Assembly (NCBI GenBank): GCA_928724745.1
Contig: CAKMXJ010000018.1
Span: 372,001-436,000 of the forward strand
Direction: 5' to 3'
DNA: 64,000 nucleotides
DNA from: Anthracocystis setariae
Taxonomy: Eukaryota; Basidiomycota; Ustilaginomycetes; Ustilaginales; Ustilaginaceae
The position numbers and the translations under genes are program-made. Shown piece by piece: positions 39,201-50,968 of the stretch (position 1 is the first letter of the stretch; each line of letters opens with the position of its first letter). Below the pieces are notes generated by a model that saw only the letters and a program-made list of their open reading frames with translations, had not been told where the DNA came from and ran no database searches.

Positions 39201-42200
39201 ACCTCGCTGGCTACGGGCAGAACAGCTTGGCAAGCCTGCGTCTTGGCGATGACCCGGTGGAGGCATCAGCGGACGGCAGCAACGCCAAATCGGCCGGTGA
39301 GCCTGGCTTCTTCAAGTCGACTTCCGCTCCCCGTCACGTTCCATCCGAGGAGCTGGACGGCTTGATGGCTTTCCTATTGACGGAGCTGCTCAAGGCAAGC
39401 GGTCGCAAATCGCAGCCTGCTGCCTCCGTCGCTGCGGGCGAGGCCTCCGATGCAATCGCCACCACTCAGGAGGGCACCGAAGGCGCGACCGGCAGTTCCT
39501 CGGCGACATCCACCGTTGCCGGCGCGGCTTCGTCGAGCGCCGTGGACGCCAACAAGGAGAAATCCGAAGAGGAAAAGCAAGAAGACATCACCTTCTTCTA
39601 CTCTTCCTTCCTGATGCAGTGCCTCACCGAGCTTCTGTCGTCCTACGCTTCTTGCAAGACCTCCTTCATCAACTTCAGCAAGAAGCGCCTGTTTGCTGCC
39701 GCCGCTTCCGCCAATCCGACGCCAGCATCTACGCCGGCCGCTGCGTCTACGGCCGCCGTCGCTTGGGCTCCGAGCACGCCGGCCGGCAAAGACGCTGGCC
39801 GTCCGCGTGCCGGCATCTTGGGCACCTTCTTGACGGAGCTGGTGCCTGCAGGATTCCTGAGCTCGTACGCCAGCACGGAGCTGCGCCGCAAGATGACGCT
39901 CTCGAACTGGGCCATGTCGGTCCTCGTGGCGCTCACTGCGGATGTCACGGTGCACATCGACGTCAAGGAGGTGCCTGCGGATCTGGTCACGGTGCGCAAG
40001 ACCGTGTTGGACGCCATCGCTCGCTCCATCAAAGAAGCCGCCTCGTCCTCCGAGCCCATCGAAGTGCGATACGGTCGTCTGTATGCTCTGAGCGATCTCT
40101 GCTATCGATTGCTGATCGCTCGTCCGAACAGCACGGGCGGCAAGCAGACCGAGGACCTGACACTTCACATGGCGAAGACGATGCTCGAGAAGAACTACGT
40201 CACCGTCCTGACCAGCGCCATCGCCGACGTCGATCTCAACCTTCCTACGGTCAAATCGCTGCTCGAGGCGATCCTCAGGCCGCTCGAGCACTTGACCAAG
40301 GTCGCCATCAAGATGGGCAAGGCCAAGGACAAGGCGGGCGGCCGTGCAGTCGTCGACGAAACGGACGACGACACCCACTTCTCCTCGGACTACGACATAG
40401 AGGACGAGTTCGATGACGACGACGAAGACGACGACGACATCGAGCGCGAAGAGACGCCGGACTTCTACCGCAACTCTTCGCTCGGCATGCACACCGGCGA
40501 GATGGAGCAAGGGTTCGACAACGAGGACGTGTCGGACGAGGAGATGGACGAGGACGAAGACATGGAGATGGACGAGTTCGACACGGGAACGGGCAGTGAA
40601 CTGTCCAGTGACGAGGAGCTCGAAGGCATGGATGGCGACGACCCCCGCGTCATCGAGATCACCGACTCCGATACCGATATGGAGGATTCCAGCGACGAGG
40701 GCACCGACTCGGAAGGCAGCCACACGCACTCGCACGAGCGCGGCGACGACGCCAGTGTCGTCGGCGAGGAAGACGAGTGGACGGATGACGACGACGACGC
40801 TTCTGATCTCGACAGCGAGGAAGAGGCGGCCCTGGACTTTGTCTTCGAGGACGGCGAGGAGGGCATGCCGACGATTCCGGAGGAGTTCGAGGAAGGCGGC
40901 GAGGACGGTCTGCAAGACGGCATGATGGATGACGAGGAGATCGAGATGCTCGAAGAAGAGTCGCTGGACGGCGGCATGGACCACGACGAACTGTCGCAGC
41001 TCGAGCGAGACCTCGTCGACGAGTACTCCGCGCCGGCAGACGACCGCTTTGGCGCCAACTGGGGTTGGACCGCGGTTCCGGATGCCCGCTCCGGTGCTAC
41101 CGGCGGCGCTGCTGATCGACCGCGATCGGCCGGCGTCCTTCCTCCCAACTTCTTCCTGCCCAACGCCCTCGCCAACATGACCAACGGCACGACAGGCCAC
41201 CATCGACGCAATCTGCTCGACTTTGACTCGATGATGGCGCCTCGTCGTGCAGCCCCCTCGGACGAAATCTCGACGCATCCCTTGCTCGTAGATCGTTCAG
41301 ATGCCGACGCAAGCCGCCATGCCGGCCGAGCCACCCGCCGTGGATCGGGCGGTCAACCGCCCTCGGGCTACTCTGACTGGGCTCAGTCGGTCGAAGAATT
41401 TGTGGGAGAAGGCGCCATGCAGTTCCTCGAGAATTTGCTTGCTCGAGGCGGCGTCACGAACCAAAGCATCCGCATCGAAGTAGGCGACGGCGGTAGGATG
41501 CGCATCGACGGCATCGAGGTGAGCGCCCGCAATGGTCGCATTGGGGCCCCTCGTCACCACCACAGTCATACGCGTCATGGCCAGGCTGTGCTCGGAGGCG
41601 ATGCTCACCGCGCCACTCACAGTCGTCAAGCCGCACTCATGAGCGATCCCGTCGCGCTTGCTCAGTCCTTCACGCCCATGCCCACCATCACGCGATGGTC
41701 CGAAGAGGCGCTGATCCTGCTTCCTTCATCGCCCGTATCGAATGAGAGGACCTCCAAGATGCGAGCCCACCTCATCAATGCTCTTCTGCCTGGGTTCAAG
41801 AAGCACCGTCTCGAGACGCGTCGAAAGCTGGAAGAAGACCGCAAGAAGCTCGAAGAGGCAAAGAAGACCCGGGACGAGGCCGACAAGGAGCTCAAGCGTC
41901 TGCGCGAATCCAAGGAACAGACCGAGAAGGATCTGGCAGAAGCGCGGAAGAGGCTGCGCGAAAGCGTAGCTCATGCCGAGGCTTCCCGCGACGCTCCAGC
42001 GGACGGTTCGGCTGCAGCTGGTTCCTCGTCACAGCCGCAAGAGGACGGTTCCACATCTGCATCGACCAGCAGCGACTACGACGTGGCCTCGGCCCCGGTC
42101 TCCACAGCTGCGGCGGCTTCGGCTTCGGCGGCGGCCGCGGCTGCTTCGGTGGCCGATGATGTTGAGATGGCCGATGCTGATCCTGCGTCAGCAGCCACTT

Positions 42201-44437
42201 CGAGCAGCACTGCGCCTGTCGCACCTTTGACAGCACAGCCGACAGAGATCTCCGCGACGTCCGCCAGCGATGAAACGCCGGCGTCTACAGCAGAGAGATC
42301 CACCATCACGATCAATGGCGAAGAGATTGACATCACGGACACCGGGATCGACCCCACCTTCCTCGAGGCCCTACCGGACGACTTGCGCGAGGAGGTGCTC
42401 AACCAGCACTTCCGCGAGCGTCGAGCAGCCGAGGCTACCAGCAACCTTCCCCAGCCTACGACGATCGCACCCGAGTTTCTCGACGCTTTGCCGCCGGAGC
42501 TGCGTGCCGAGGTCATCCAGCAAGAGGTCATCGAGACTTCGCGTCGCAGAATCCGCGAACAACTCGCGGTGCAGGGCGGTGGCGACCGTTCCAGCCAGAG
42601 CTCAGGACAGCCTACGGGCGATCGTGCCGCTCCCACGCGCTCCGCCAACGAAGAGGGCGCAGGCCAGGCCGATCCCAGCACCTCGGGATCCGAACCGTCG
42701 TACCCAGACTGGTCGCTCGAGGACATGATCAGAGACGCCCGCAACTCGGAAGGACTTCCTTCGGGTGGAGTCGCTCGCCGCGATGCTACGGAAGACAGTC
42801 AGGACGTCTCGAGCGGAACGGTTCGTGCCGTGCCTGCTGCGTCGGCAGCTAGCAGACTCGTTCCCCTGCCCATCCGGCTTCTCAACGTCTCTGGCGGAGC
42901 ACCGCGATCGAGCGGACCGACGGGCACCGACGGCGCCAATGTTGCCGATCTGTCCAAGAAGGCGGGTCCGCGAGACGCCATTCAGCTGCTCGACAAGTCG
43001 GGAGTGGCTACGCTCGTGCGTCTGCTCTTCTTCCCGCAGATGAACGCCAAGCAGACGGCGCTGCACAAGGTTCTTGCCAATCTGTCGGAGAATGCAAAGA
43101 CGCGATCGGAACTGTTGAATCTCCTGTTGATGGTTCTGGCCGAAGGATCCGTAGATGCCCATGCCGTCGATCGATCGTTCGTGTCGATGAGCAACCGTGC
43201 CAACCGAATGCATTCTACGCCTTCGCGGCCAACACCGAAGCGGGCTGCTTCGGGTCCTGCAGGCTCCGTCCATGGGCACGCCTCGACGCCGAGCGGTCCG
43301 AACGCGCCCGGCGCCACGGCTCCTCTGTCCAAGACGGGTGACGAGGCGCCCTTCCTGATCGCTTCGCGAAGCATCGACACGCTGCTGCACTTGACCGCCG
43401 TCAACACCCAGGCAGCCCTCTACTTCCTGCGTGACGATTCGCGGCCACCGAAGCGATCCAAGGGCAAGGAGAAGGAGAAGGATGGCTCGGAACGCGGTGC
43501 TGCTCCGCTCAATGTGCTTCTCGGTCTGCTCTCCAAGGAGACGATCCTGGCCAACACCCAGCTGGTGGACTCGCTTCTGGCGCTGCTCAGCACCGTCACC
43601 AAGCCTCTGCTTGCGGTAACCAAGCCCGAGGACGCCAAGCAAGCTTCAGCTACGTCGGAGGCAAGAGCCGAAGCCGCCAGCACGGAGATGGTTCGAAGCG
43701 ACGGACCTGGCGCTGCCGATGGCGACAACACAGGCGAAGCTACCGGTGCCGGCAGTGAGGTCCCAACAGCGGCAGCAGCGGCGGTGGGTGCAGCAAGCAG
43801 CAGCACCACGACGATGACCGGAGCCGAGGCGCAGACCAACGCCAAGGGAGCCGAAGCGTCTGTGGACGGATCGCTCTCGGCGATGCCGTTTGTTCCGGCC
43901 GAACGACTGTCGAACATTGTCAAACCGTTGGCTACAGCGATCTCAAGCAAGGGCTTCCAGCATACGCTGGCAGTGGCGTCGCACCTCTCTGCCATTGATG
44001 GAGCCCGCGATGTCATCTGCGGTGCACTGCAGGCACAGGCGAACCAGGCTTCCGGATCGTTGGTCGTGGACCTAGATGCGCTGCTTGCAACGCTGCCGGA
44101 GCCTGTAGAGGAGAACGAGGAAGAGGAGGAGAAGAGGAGGAATGGTGATGGCACCCATAGCGACGCTTCGGCTGCGGCTGCGGCAGCATCAGCATCAGCA
44201 TCAGCAGCAGCATCAGCAGCAGCAGCAGCCCAAGCCGTAGCAGCCGCAGCGTCAGCGGGTGTCACGACGTCGGGCATTGTGATCAGTGGCCCAACGGTGA
44301 CGGATCGGATCTCGGCGATGAGCGGAGCACAGCGAATTGAATCGAAGGCGTTGGCGGCGTTGGCGAGCCCGGCAAATGCACAAGCCGTTCTGCTGCGTTC
44401 GCTTCGTGCGCTCGACTACATCATGACGGGACGCTAA
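33230..44437 (+). CDS. TOM1: Tom1/HUWE1-type giant protein lacking the HECT domain
   Basis: Exon 1 is 33230-33268 (MKITKTPKRLAPA), the intron 33269-33391 (GTAAGT...GGCAG), exon 2 33392-44437; 3694 residues. The N-terminus matches the DUF908/DUF913 armadillo-like part of Tom1/HUWE1. A Gln/His run is near 230-245. A UBA domain lies at about 1414-1450 (MVDMGFPENAARHAL). Very acidic stretches fill about 2340-2560. A charged coiled coil lies at about 2800-2880. Two ubiquitin-binding UBM/DUF4414 repeats start near 3000 (DPTFLEALPDDLREEVL) and 3040 (PEFLDALPPELRAEV). Helical sequence like the pre-HECT region continues, with Ala runs, and ends DYIMTGR-stop. Family members end in a roughly 350-aa HECT domain with a catalytic Cys. 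None is visible here or in the 2.8 kb downstream. Function as a ligase by itself is therefore doubtful. Confidence 0.88.
33269..33391 (+). other. Intron 1 of TOM1
   Basis: 123 bases, GTAAGT donor and TTGGCAG acceptor, joining codon 13 to the conserved Tom1 N-terminal sequence (PEVLALQNRI) in frame. Confidence 0.88.
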
Positions 44438-47228
44438 ACCGGTTGCATTCAGCGAGCATTGCTACAAGCATCTATCTCTCTGTAATTAGCACCAAATTTC
44501 ATTGATAAGTTTTGCATCGTACTTGATCGGGGCAAGCCTCCTACATGTGGCTGGCTCAATGGAACGAAAGGTGGCGCTGGCACGCGGCTTTTTCATCCAT
44601 GTCTCGCTTATATAGGTATACGGTACTGTCGTGCGGATGTTGTGCTATTTTTCTATGGGTGAGCGAGGGAATGTGAGCGAAGCCAGCATTGATGCGACGG
44701 GGGGCCTGCATCGCTGGAAGGTGATGTAGTGATAGAAGGATGCATGTGCAAAGATAGAGTGGATAGCTGGCTGGCTTGAGCGCTGCGTAGTTGGCGTTTT
44801 TCTGCAGTGCACGTACTTTACAGTAGATCCACTAGAGCCGGTCTGGCATGGGTGGAGTTGGTGTTTGTTGCTTAGCGTAGACGTGGTAGCTCGGAAGACT
44901 GGGTCCGTTCGATAAGCTGTCATCCGCAGGGACCGACCGGATTCGAGGAGGATTTGTTGCAGCTGCAGTTGGCGCAATGCTTGATTCATTCACATTTATT
45001 TTATTTTATTTATCTTTTTTCATTTGTTCATTCGCTCATTCTACTGCGCAGTATTAGAGTACAGTAGAGAGCAAATCGATTGGCTCGCGTGCGTCAATGG
45101 CTGCCTAGACCCTTAGGCGGCTCGGTTACGCCTGGCTTGCCAGATGCAGGAAATCAATTTCTGCTCTGCCAAATGCAAGCTTGCTTTTCGTCCGCTCGCC
45201 GGTCTTGTTGGCAGTACAGTACAGTAACGCACGCAAACTCAGAGGCTCTGCGGTCGATGACAAGAAGATCGTCGTCAGAATATGATCACGGTAACAAAAC
45301 GCGAGAGCCAAGATGAGCCGAATCCTTGCAATGACCGCCGATACCGCAACAAGCTCAGTGCTGGACTTCACTGGGATGTAGCGGCACTGGAAGGCGAGTT
45401 GGGGGCCAAGTCTAGCCGTTTGCATTTTTGTCGGCAATCTCGGACACAGAGTCGCGGCAGGCTCCCGGTGAGAAGAATGGCGGTCAACACCGACTGAATG
45501 ATAGGCACAGACGATCCACTCCTTTGCGACCCGGGAAAGCTCGATTCTTAGACTGTGCTAGGCAGTACTGTTGGCAGTACATGTGGTAGAGAAGGGGCAG
45601 AAAGGGTATTTTGTGTAGGGAAAAGGCACGACGTCGGGATCGGCGCGGTGAACAAAAAAAAAGGGCATTCAATCGTGACCGAGATGAGCACAACGCCAGA
45701 ACCTCGAAGCGCCGCATTTTGCATTTTCTGCCAATTTAATTTTTTTTTTTTTTTTTTTTCATTTTCATTTGATCGTGATGGTGTTTTGCGCTGATTTCGG
45801 ATTGGCTGGTGGGCCTTAGAACATTGACGCTCGCTCCAAGCTAAAATCTAATTCGCTTGGCGACCATCTCATGTCTCGTGGCGGAGGTGCAGAGGGTGCG
45901 TTCAGGCCAGCCGGTCAAACAAGGCTGGCTGACTGAACCAACCAACTGGCTGCCACTTTCTGACCGTATTCAAGAACAGGACTTTTGTTGTTATTCATAT
46001 CGGTATTTCCGCTCAAATTCAATACAGGGCGGGATGGACTGTACCGGTACAGTGCTGCTGCTGTGCTTTCGCTGCGACTCGCTTCCCGCCTGCAGCCCAC
46101 GACACGGACGTGCTCTCGAGTTGCGTTTCAGTAGGCCCCACTCCAACCCAACCTGCTCGACCGCTCCACACCCGTGCGCTTATCCGCTTCTTGGTCTCGC
46201 CTCGCTTGGACTCGACAACGGACGCGTCAGTACGACGCTACGGTTTAGAACCCTGGCTGAACCGCCTTCAACCGTCTACAGATCCGTTCAATTGGTCGGT
46301 CCGCATCTTTTTCGGCCTCTGCCTTTGCCTACTTGACATACTCATCCGGCCATCCTCCTCGCCATCACCACCTGCTATTGCTCCCCTCCTACCTTCAATC
46401 TTGCTCTCCGTCACACGTCTATCTTGGACTTGTCGTCGTCGTCGTCGTCGTTGTTGTTGTTGTTGTTGTTGCCGCCGTCGTTGCTGCTGCTACCTTCTAC
46501 CATCTCTGATCATCTTTGCCACGTTTAGCTGCAAGGACAATTCTCCATCTGCGCCGCGCTTCCAACGCAGACAACCGCAACGAACTGTGAAATTGCGCCG
46601 CTGCTACAGCTCAGCATCTCCACTTTCGACTTGCGAATCGATCACCAGTGGATCGGACAGCATTTGACATCTTCGGAACCTTGCCGATCTCCCACTCGTG
46701 CACACACTTGGTGGCGTTGCTTCTTTGTCTCGGAGTGGATCCGAAATGAGCTCTTGCTAGCTTCTTCAAAGTGTTTCGCTGCTGCTTTCTGCCAACCCAC
46801 CTCGACCCTCTAATTCCGACATCTCGACCCATCGACAAATTCCGACCAGCCTGGGTCGCTACGGGTCCGCCTCAACTCCAACGTATCCGCTTCGTTCTGG
46901 CTATCCGATCTGGCCAAACCAGCGCTTTCGTCTCCCTGGTTCCATTCTATCTCCAAGCGCACGTCTTGACAAGCATCGGTAGCAGCCGCCAGCAACACGC
47001 ACCGAGGCTCGATCATCCCAAATTGCTTTGCGCCGCTTCCACAGCAGCCACGTGATCGATTCGACCACTTGGCCCGCTTTTCACAGCAGCAGCCGATCCG
47101 ATTTCATCTCTCACTGCATCGGAATTTTGAGCTCGGCCCCTTCAGGTGGGCGATCAGTCAAGTGTCCTGCGCTTCTCCCCCACTCTGTGATCGATCGCCA
47201 CTCGTCCATCCCGTAACTCAGCGCAACG
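44438..47228. other. TOM1 downstream and PDE1 upstream region (2.8 kb)
   Basis: No HECT-coding sequence or other gene is visible. T-rich runs lie at about 45741-45760. From about 46100 the sequence is CT-rich with a (GTC)n(GTT)n triplet tract near 46430-46470, and it resembles a long promoter or 5' leader for PDE1. Confidence 0.5.
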
Positions 47229-49379
47229 ATGGCCGCCTCTTCATCTTCCTCTTCTTCCTGTCGGCACGACCAGCCAACGTCGTCTTCGCTCCAACCCGCT
47301 GCCCTCTCGAAAGCCACAGGCAGTCGCAGCAGTAGCCCCTATGCGCATAATAGAGCTTCCATCTACTCGGAACAGTCCTGGTATTCGGCTCACGACGGTC
47401 CATCCTATCCAAGACGCAAGCAGCCCCGCGTTGCTCTTCATCCCCAAGATCAACCCGCCTCCTTCAGCTTTGTCTGCCTTGGTACCGGCGGCGGTCCTCT
47501 CGAAGGCGACTGCTCCTGCTACCTGCTCAAACCTGCCGATGCCGACTGGCAGGATGGCTCGATCGTCGTCGAGGGCGGATCCTGGCTCGGTGCGCTCACC
47601 GAAATCCTGGAACAGCACGGTCCCGAATCTGCTTTCCACGATTTCGATTTCCCCGCCACCACCCCTTCGGCCTATCTCCGCGCTGGTCTCATGGCTTCCT
47701 TCTCGAAAGCTTTCTTGATCTCCCACGCCCATCTCGACCACATTCTCGGCCTCGTTCTCGGCTCGGCATCCTTGCCAGGCAAAAGGACCGTGTTTGGCCT
47801 CAAGCCCACCCTCGAAAACATCCTCGACATGTTCAACGGCAAGATTTGGCCCAAACTCGCCTCTTGGAAGGAGGATGAGCCCTACACCATGTACCACATG
47901 CGCAGCCTCGATAACCAGCGTCCCTTTTCGGTCAGCGACACGCTCAGCGTGCTGCCATTCGCCCTGTCGCATGGACTCAATCCATCCGAACCGCCTGCGC
48001 CTCCTACCCCCACGTACGCCCCGGCGAATCTCAACCAGAATTACTTTAGCAAACGGATGTCGTTGCCGATCAGCACCCAGATGTCGTCTTTTCAACTGCC
48101 GCGCGGCCAAGAGGATCGCGTTCGTCCTCTCGAAAGCATCTCGCAAGGCGGCGAATCCAACGTGTCGTCGTTCCGTCGTCCTTCGTTCAACAACAGCCCT
48201 TTCTTCGCTACAAGTAACGCCATCAGAGCCACCAACGGCTCTTTGACTCCGATCGACACATCACCTCTCCGGCCGGGCGAACCTGTTTCTCCGCGTGCCA
48301 CCCCTGCCTCAGCTTCAGTCTCTGGGAACCTCGATACTCCGTCGCCCTCGAGCTCGCTGGGCTCGGTATCGATGCTGCCGTCCAACAGCAGTGGGCCGGG
48401 CATCCCTACCCACACTGTCTCGAGCGTCGACGAGTCGGCTGTGGCGCAGCAAGGTGGTGCACCAAAAGTGCCGGAGCGACCTTTGAAGAACCGTCGACCG
48501 CGAACTGCGCACGAATCCGAACGAAGAGCGTCGCCTCCTTCGGCGTGGCCTCCTGCGGGCACCGGCGCTGGATTGGGCGCGCCCACCGCAGGTGGGCCAA
48601 GACAGCCTCCTCGACGGGTATCGATCGATCGATCGCCACCGTCGCTCGATTCGACTGCGTTCTTCATCACCCACAAGGGCCATGACAAGGATGTGCTGTT
48701 CTTTGGCGATGTGGAGCCGGACTGCGTTTCCAAGAGTCCTCGCAATCGGGGCGTGTGGAGTCACGCTGCCGAGCGGTTTGCCGAGGGGAAGCTGCATGCG
48801 ATCTTTCTGGAATGCAGTTTCCCGAAGCATCATCCGACCGAGTTTCTATATGGTCATTTGTCGGTGGAGCATCTATTTGATGAGTTGCGTGTGTTGGCGC
48901 AGATGGTGAAGCGGTATCGCGAGAAGATGCGACGCGCGTCGAATGCGAGTAGTCGGAGTACCGGTCATGGGGCTGCGGCGTCAGCTGCTGGTGCGGGTGC
49001 GGGAAGCAGTAGCAGCAATGGGGAAGCGCGGCCACATTTAGCGCCATCACCGCTGGGCACAGCTGCAGTGGGTGACGACGGCGCCAACGTGTACGACGGT
49101 GATTCGGAACTCAAAGGTCAACTCCAAGGCTTAGGCGTAATCGTAATCCACGTCAAACCCGCTCTCTTCCCTACCTTTATCCAGCAGGACAAGGACAAGG
49201 ACAACGACAACGACAACGAGGAGGAGGAGGAGGCGGATCAAGCGGACCGAGAACCACCACAACTCGACCTACGAACAGCGCCACACAAGATCCTAGACCA
49301 ACTCAACCAAGAAGAACACCAAGCGCAGCTCGGCGTCCATTTCGTCATGGCCGAAAAGGGGATGCGCATCGAGTGCTAA
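47229..49379 (+). CDS. PDE1: Class II (low-affinity) cAMP phosphodiesterase, PDE1 type
   Basis: 716 residues, intron-free. After a Ser-rich N-terminus of about 75 residues the catalytic fold begins with FVCLGTGGGPLEGDCSCYLL. The metal-binding class II motif is H166-A-H168-L-D170-H171. Further conserved parts are LPFALSHG near 243, FITHKGHDKDVLFFGDVEPD near 478, AIFLECSFP near 528 and VIHVKP near 640. A Ser/Pro-rich insert of about 220 residues (250-470) separates the halves. It is longer than in yeast Pde1 (369 aa). Near 650 a KDKDKDNDNDN-E5 low-complexity run occurs. Known role: hydrolysis of cAMP to AMP, tuning protein kinase A signalling, which in smuts controls dimorphism and virulence. 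Confidence 0.92.
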   Translation: MAASSSSSSSCRHDQPTSSSLQPAALSKATGSRSSSPYAHNRASIYSEQSWYSAHDGPSYPRRKQPRVALHPQDQPASFSFVCLGTGGGPLEGDCSCYLLKPADADWQDGSIVVEGGSWLGALTEILEQHGPESAFHDFDFPATTPSAYLRAGLMASFSKAFLISHAHLDHILGLVLGSASLPGKRTVFGLKPTLENILDMFNGKIWPKLASWKEDEPYTMYHMRSLDNQRPFSVSDTLSVLPFALSHGLNPSEPPAPPTPTYAPANLNQNYFSKRMSLPISTQMSSFQLPRGQEDRVRPLESISQGGESNVSSFRRPSFNNSPFFATSNAIRATNGSLTPIDTSPLRPGEPVSPRATPASASVSGNLDTPSPSSSLGSVSMLPSNSSGPGIPTHTVSSVDESAVAQQGGAPKVPERPLKNRRPRTAHESERRASPPSAWPPAGTGAGLGAPTAGGPRQPPRRVSIDRSPPSLDSTAFFITHKGHDKDVLFFGDVEPDCVSKSPRNRGVWSHAAERFAEGKLHAIFLECSFPKHHPTEFLYGHLSVEHLFDELRVLAQMVKRYREKMRRASNASSRSTGHGAAASAAGAGAGSSSSNGEARPHLAPSPLGTAAVGDDGANVYDGDSELKGQLQGLGVIVIHVKPALFPTFIQQDKDKDNDNDNEEEEEADQADREPPQLDLRTAPHKILDQLNQEEHQAQLGVHFVMAEKGMRIEC

Positions 49380-49444
49380 GTTAGTACAGAGTGGTGGTGG
49401 TTTTTGGCTGCTTGCATCTTTGGTTAAACTCTTTCTCTGTGTAT

Positions 49445-49497
49445 CTCTTAACACGCAATGCAGAAGAAATTCGAGAATCTCAACACACACACACACA
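49445..49497. repeat. Direct repeat left of the MITE block
   Basis: CTCTTAACACGCAATGC...ATTCGAGAATCTC followed by a CA tract. It is about 80% similar to 50577-50638 in the same orientation, so the two MITE-like elements sit between two copies. Confidence 0.6.
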
Positions 49498-49886
49498 AGG
49501 GGGTATCACTTTGGCGAGTTTATTATGTACGCGTGTTATTTTTTGGCGAGTTTCTCAGACCAAACTGAACACCCCAAAAGAAACTCGTGTTTGTGAAAAT
49601 CCAGATCGCATATCGGGTCTTTCAAAGTCCGATATCTTAATGAAAGAGCCCGATTTTGAATCCAGAATTTTTGGACCATAATTTTATTGCATTTTTAAAC
49701 AGATTTTTTAATTATTTGGAAATTAAAGTAAACGAGTTTTTTGCAATACCAGGTCCGGGCCTGGGTTTTTGATTTTGGACAAGTTTTTGCAATTTGGCAG
49801 AGCTTACATAAGCGGCTGGGGAAATTTAAAAAACCCGTCACAAAAAAACACGTGTAAATAATAAACTCGCCAAAGTGATACCCCCT
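49498..49886. mobile_element. MITE-like element 1 (389 bp, terminal inverted repeats)
   Basis: A perfect 28-base terminal inverted repeat (starting AGGGGGTATCACTTTGGCGA) at 49498-49525 and 49859-49886. It continues with a few mismatches for about 20 more bases. The interior is AT-rich and has no ORF of note. No clear target duplication is visible. It lies just beyond the PDE1 stop codon and may contribute its 3' UTR. Confidence 0.8.
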
Positions 49887-49896
49887 AATGGGAATT

Positions 49897-50485
49897 TATT
49901 CCTTTTTCGGGATGTCATCGTAGTACTTAATTTTTTTTCGTAGTCAGGAGTACCCTTGTTAGTAGCACAGCTGTGTTGTTAGTAGTACTCGATGTTATGT
50001 CTTTGTAGTAGTCTAAGTAATGTTATCATAATGCACGGTCTCTTCAACTACCAAATTGTCACGTGTGCACGTGACTAACGCTTAGTCAGCGTCTGCCAAG
50101 CACATTCCGTGACCCCTGTCTTGCTCACTCGTCGCCTCACTCCTCATGTATATATAGTCAAGGTCATTGCCGGATCTCTCTTCTCCTTGGAATCCACACC
50201 ACTACCTTTACTATACACACATCGCATACAAGCTGTGCATTGTGTGACATGCACGGTCTCTTCAATTACCAAATCTTGTTGTTTGCCATTGAGAAAGAGT
50301 TCTACACCATCTCAAGACAGTGTGCGAGGATCACAATGTCATACACGCAGTACGATAACATCTTATAGGTTACTACGATAACATCACATTAAGTACTACA
50401 AACAATACGGTCTGTGCTACTAACAAGGGTACTCCTGACTACGAAAATTAATTAAGTACTACGATGACATCCAGCAAAAGGAATA
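49897..50485. mobile_element. MITE-like element 2 (about 589 bp, long inverted repeats)
   Basis: Ends 49897-49970 and 50412-50485 are inverted copies (GATGTCATCGTAGTACTTAA and CAGGAGTACCCTTGTTAGTA are shared), with weaker inverted similarity further in (GTTATCAT/GATAACAT). Inside lie a TATATATAG box near 50150 and a 28-base direct repeat, ATGCACGGTCTCTTCAA..., at about 50031-50058 and 50249-50276. It has no coding capacity. Confidence 0.75.
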
Positions 50486-50576
50486 TTAGAGAAGTGTGAC
50501 ACCATCTCAACAGAAAAGCATGCCCATTTTTTTTTCACAAAAAGAAACACGCCGTTCTGCATCGGTACTACGTTAA

Positions 50577-50638
50577 CTCTAACATGCGAATGCAAAAATT
50601 CGAGAATCTCTTCACTCACACACACACACACACACACA
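50577..50638. repeat. Direct repeat right of the MITE block, with (CA)n
   Basis: Second copy of the 49445-49497 sequence, with CA repeats at about 50616-50638. Confidence 0.6.
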
Positions 50639-50968
50639 ACCTCTTGCCCTCTTCTCTTTCCTACTTTGGAAACCTCTTGTTATATATTGCAGAGTTGCTT
50701 GGGATGAGCAGCGCTAAGCTTCACCAATCAAGCATTCAAGGCTGATGTTGGACTTTACAAAAACCAATCTCAGCCAAACTTTTCCCGTCGTTTTATTCTT
50801 ATTACTTCTTGCCAATCTAACCCCCGGCACATAAAGTACGCCCACTACTGACAACTGCCAGCTCCCCCCCGGCCAGCAACTCGCTCAACCTTTCAGCCAA
50901 CAAAACTTCAACTTCACAAACCGATACTGTCGTCACCAACCCTGCTAACAACAATTAACTCCAATTGA
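50639..50968. other. OPT gene downstream region
   Basis: 330 bases between the CA repeat and the OPT stop codon. AT-rich in parts, no ORF. It presumably holds the OPT polyadenylation region. Confidence 0.4.

Noticed and set aside
39374..41278. 634-codon minus-strand ORF opposite TOM1
   Set aside because: Antisense to the acidic region of TOM1; low-complexity Val/Arg/Leu-rich product without a domain.
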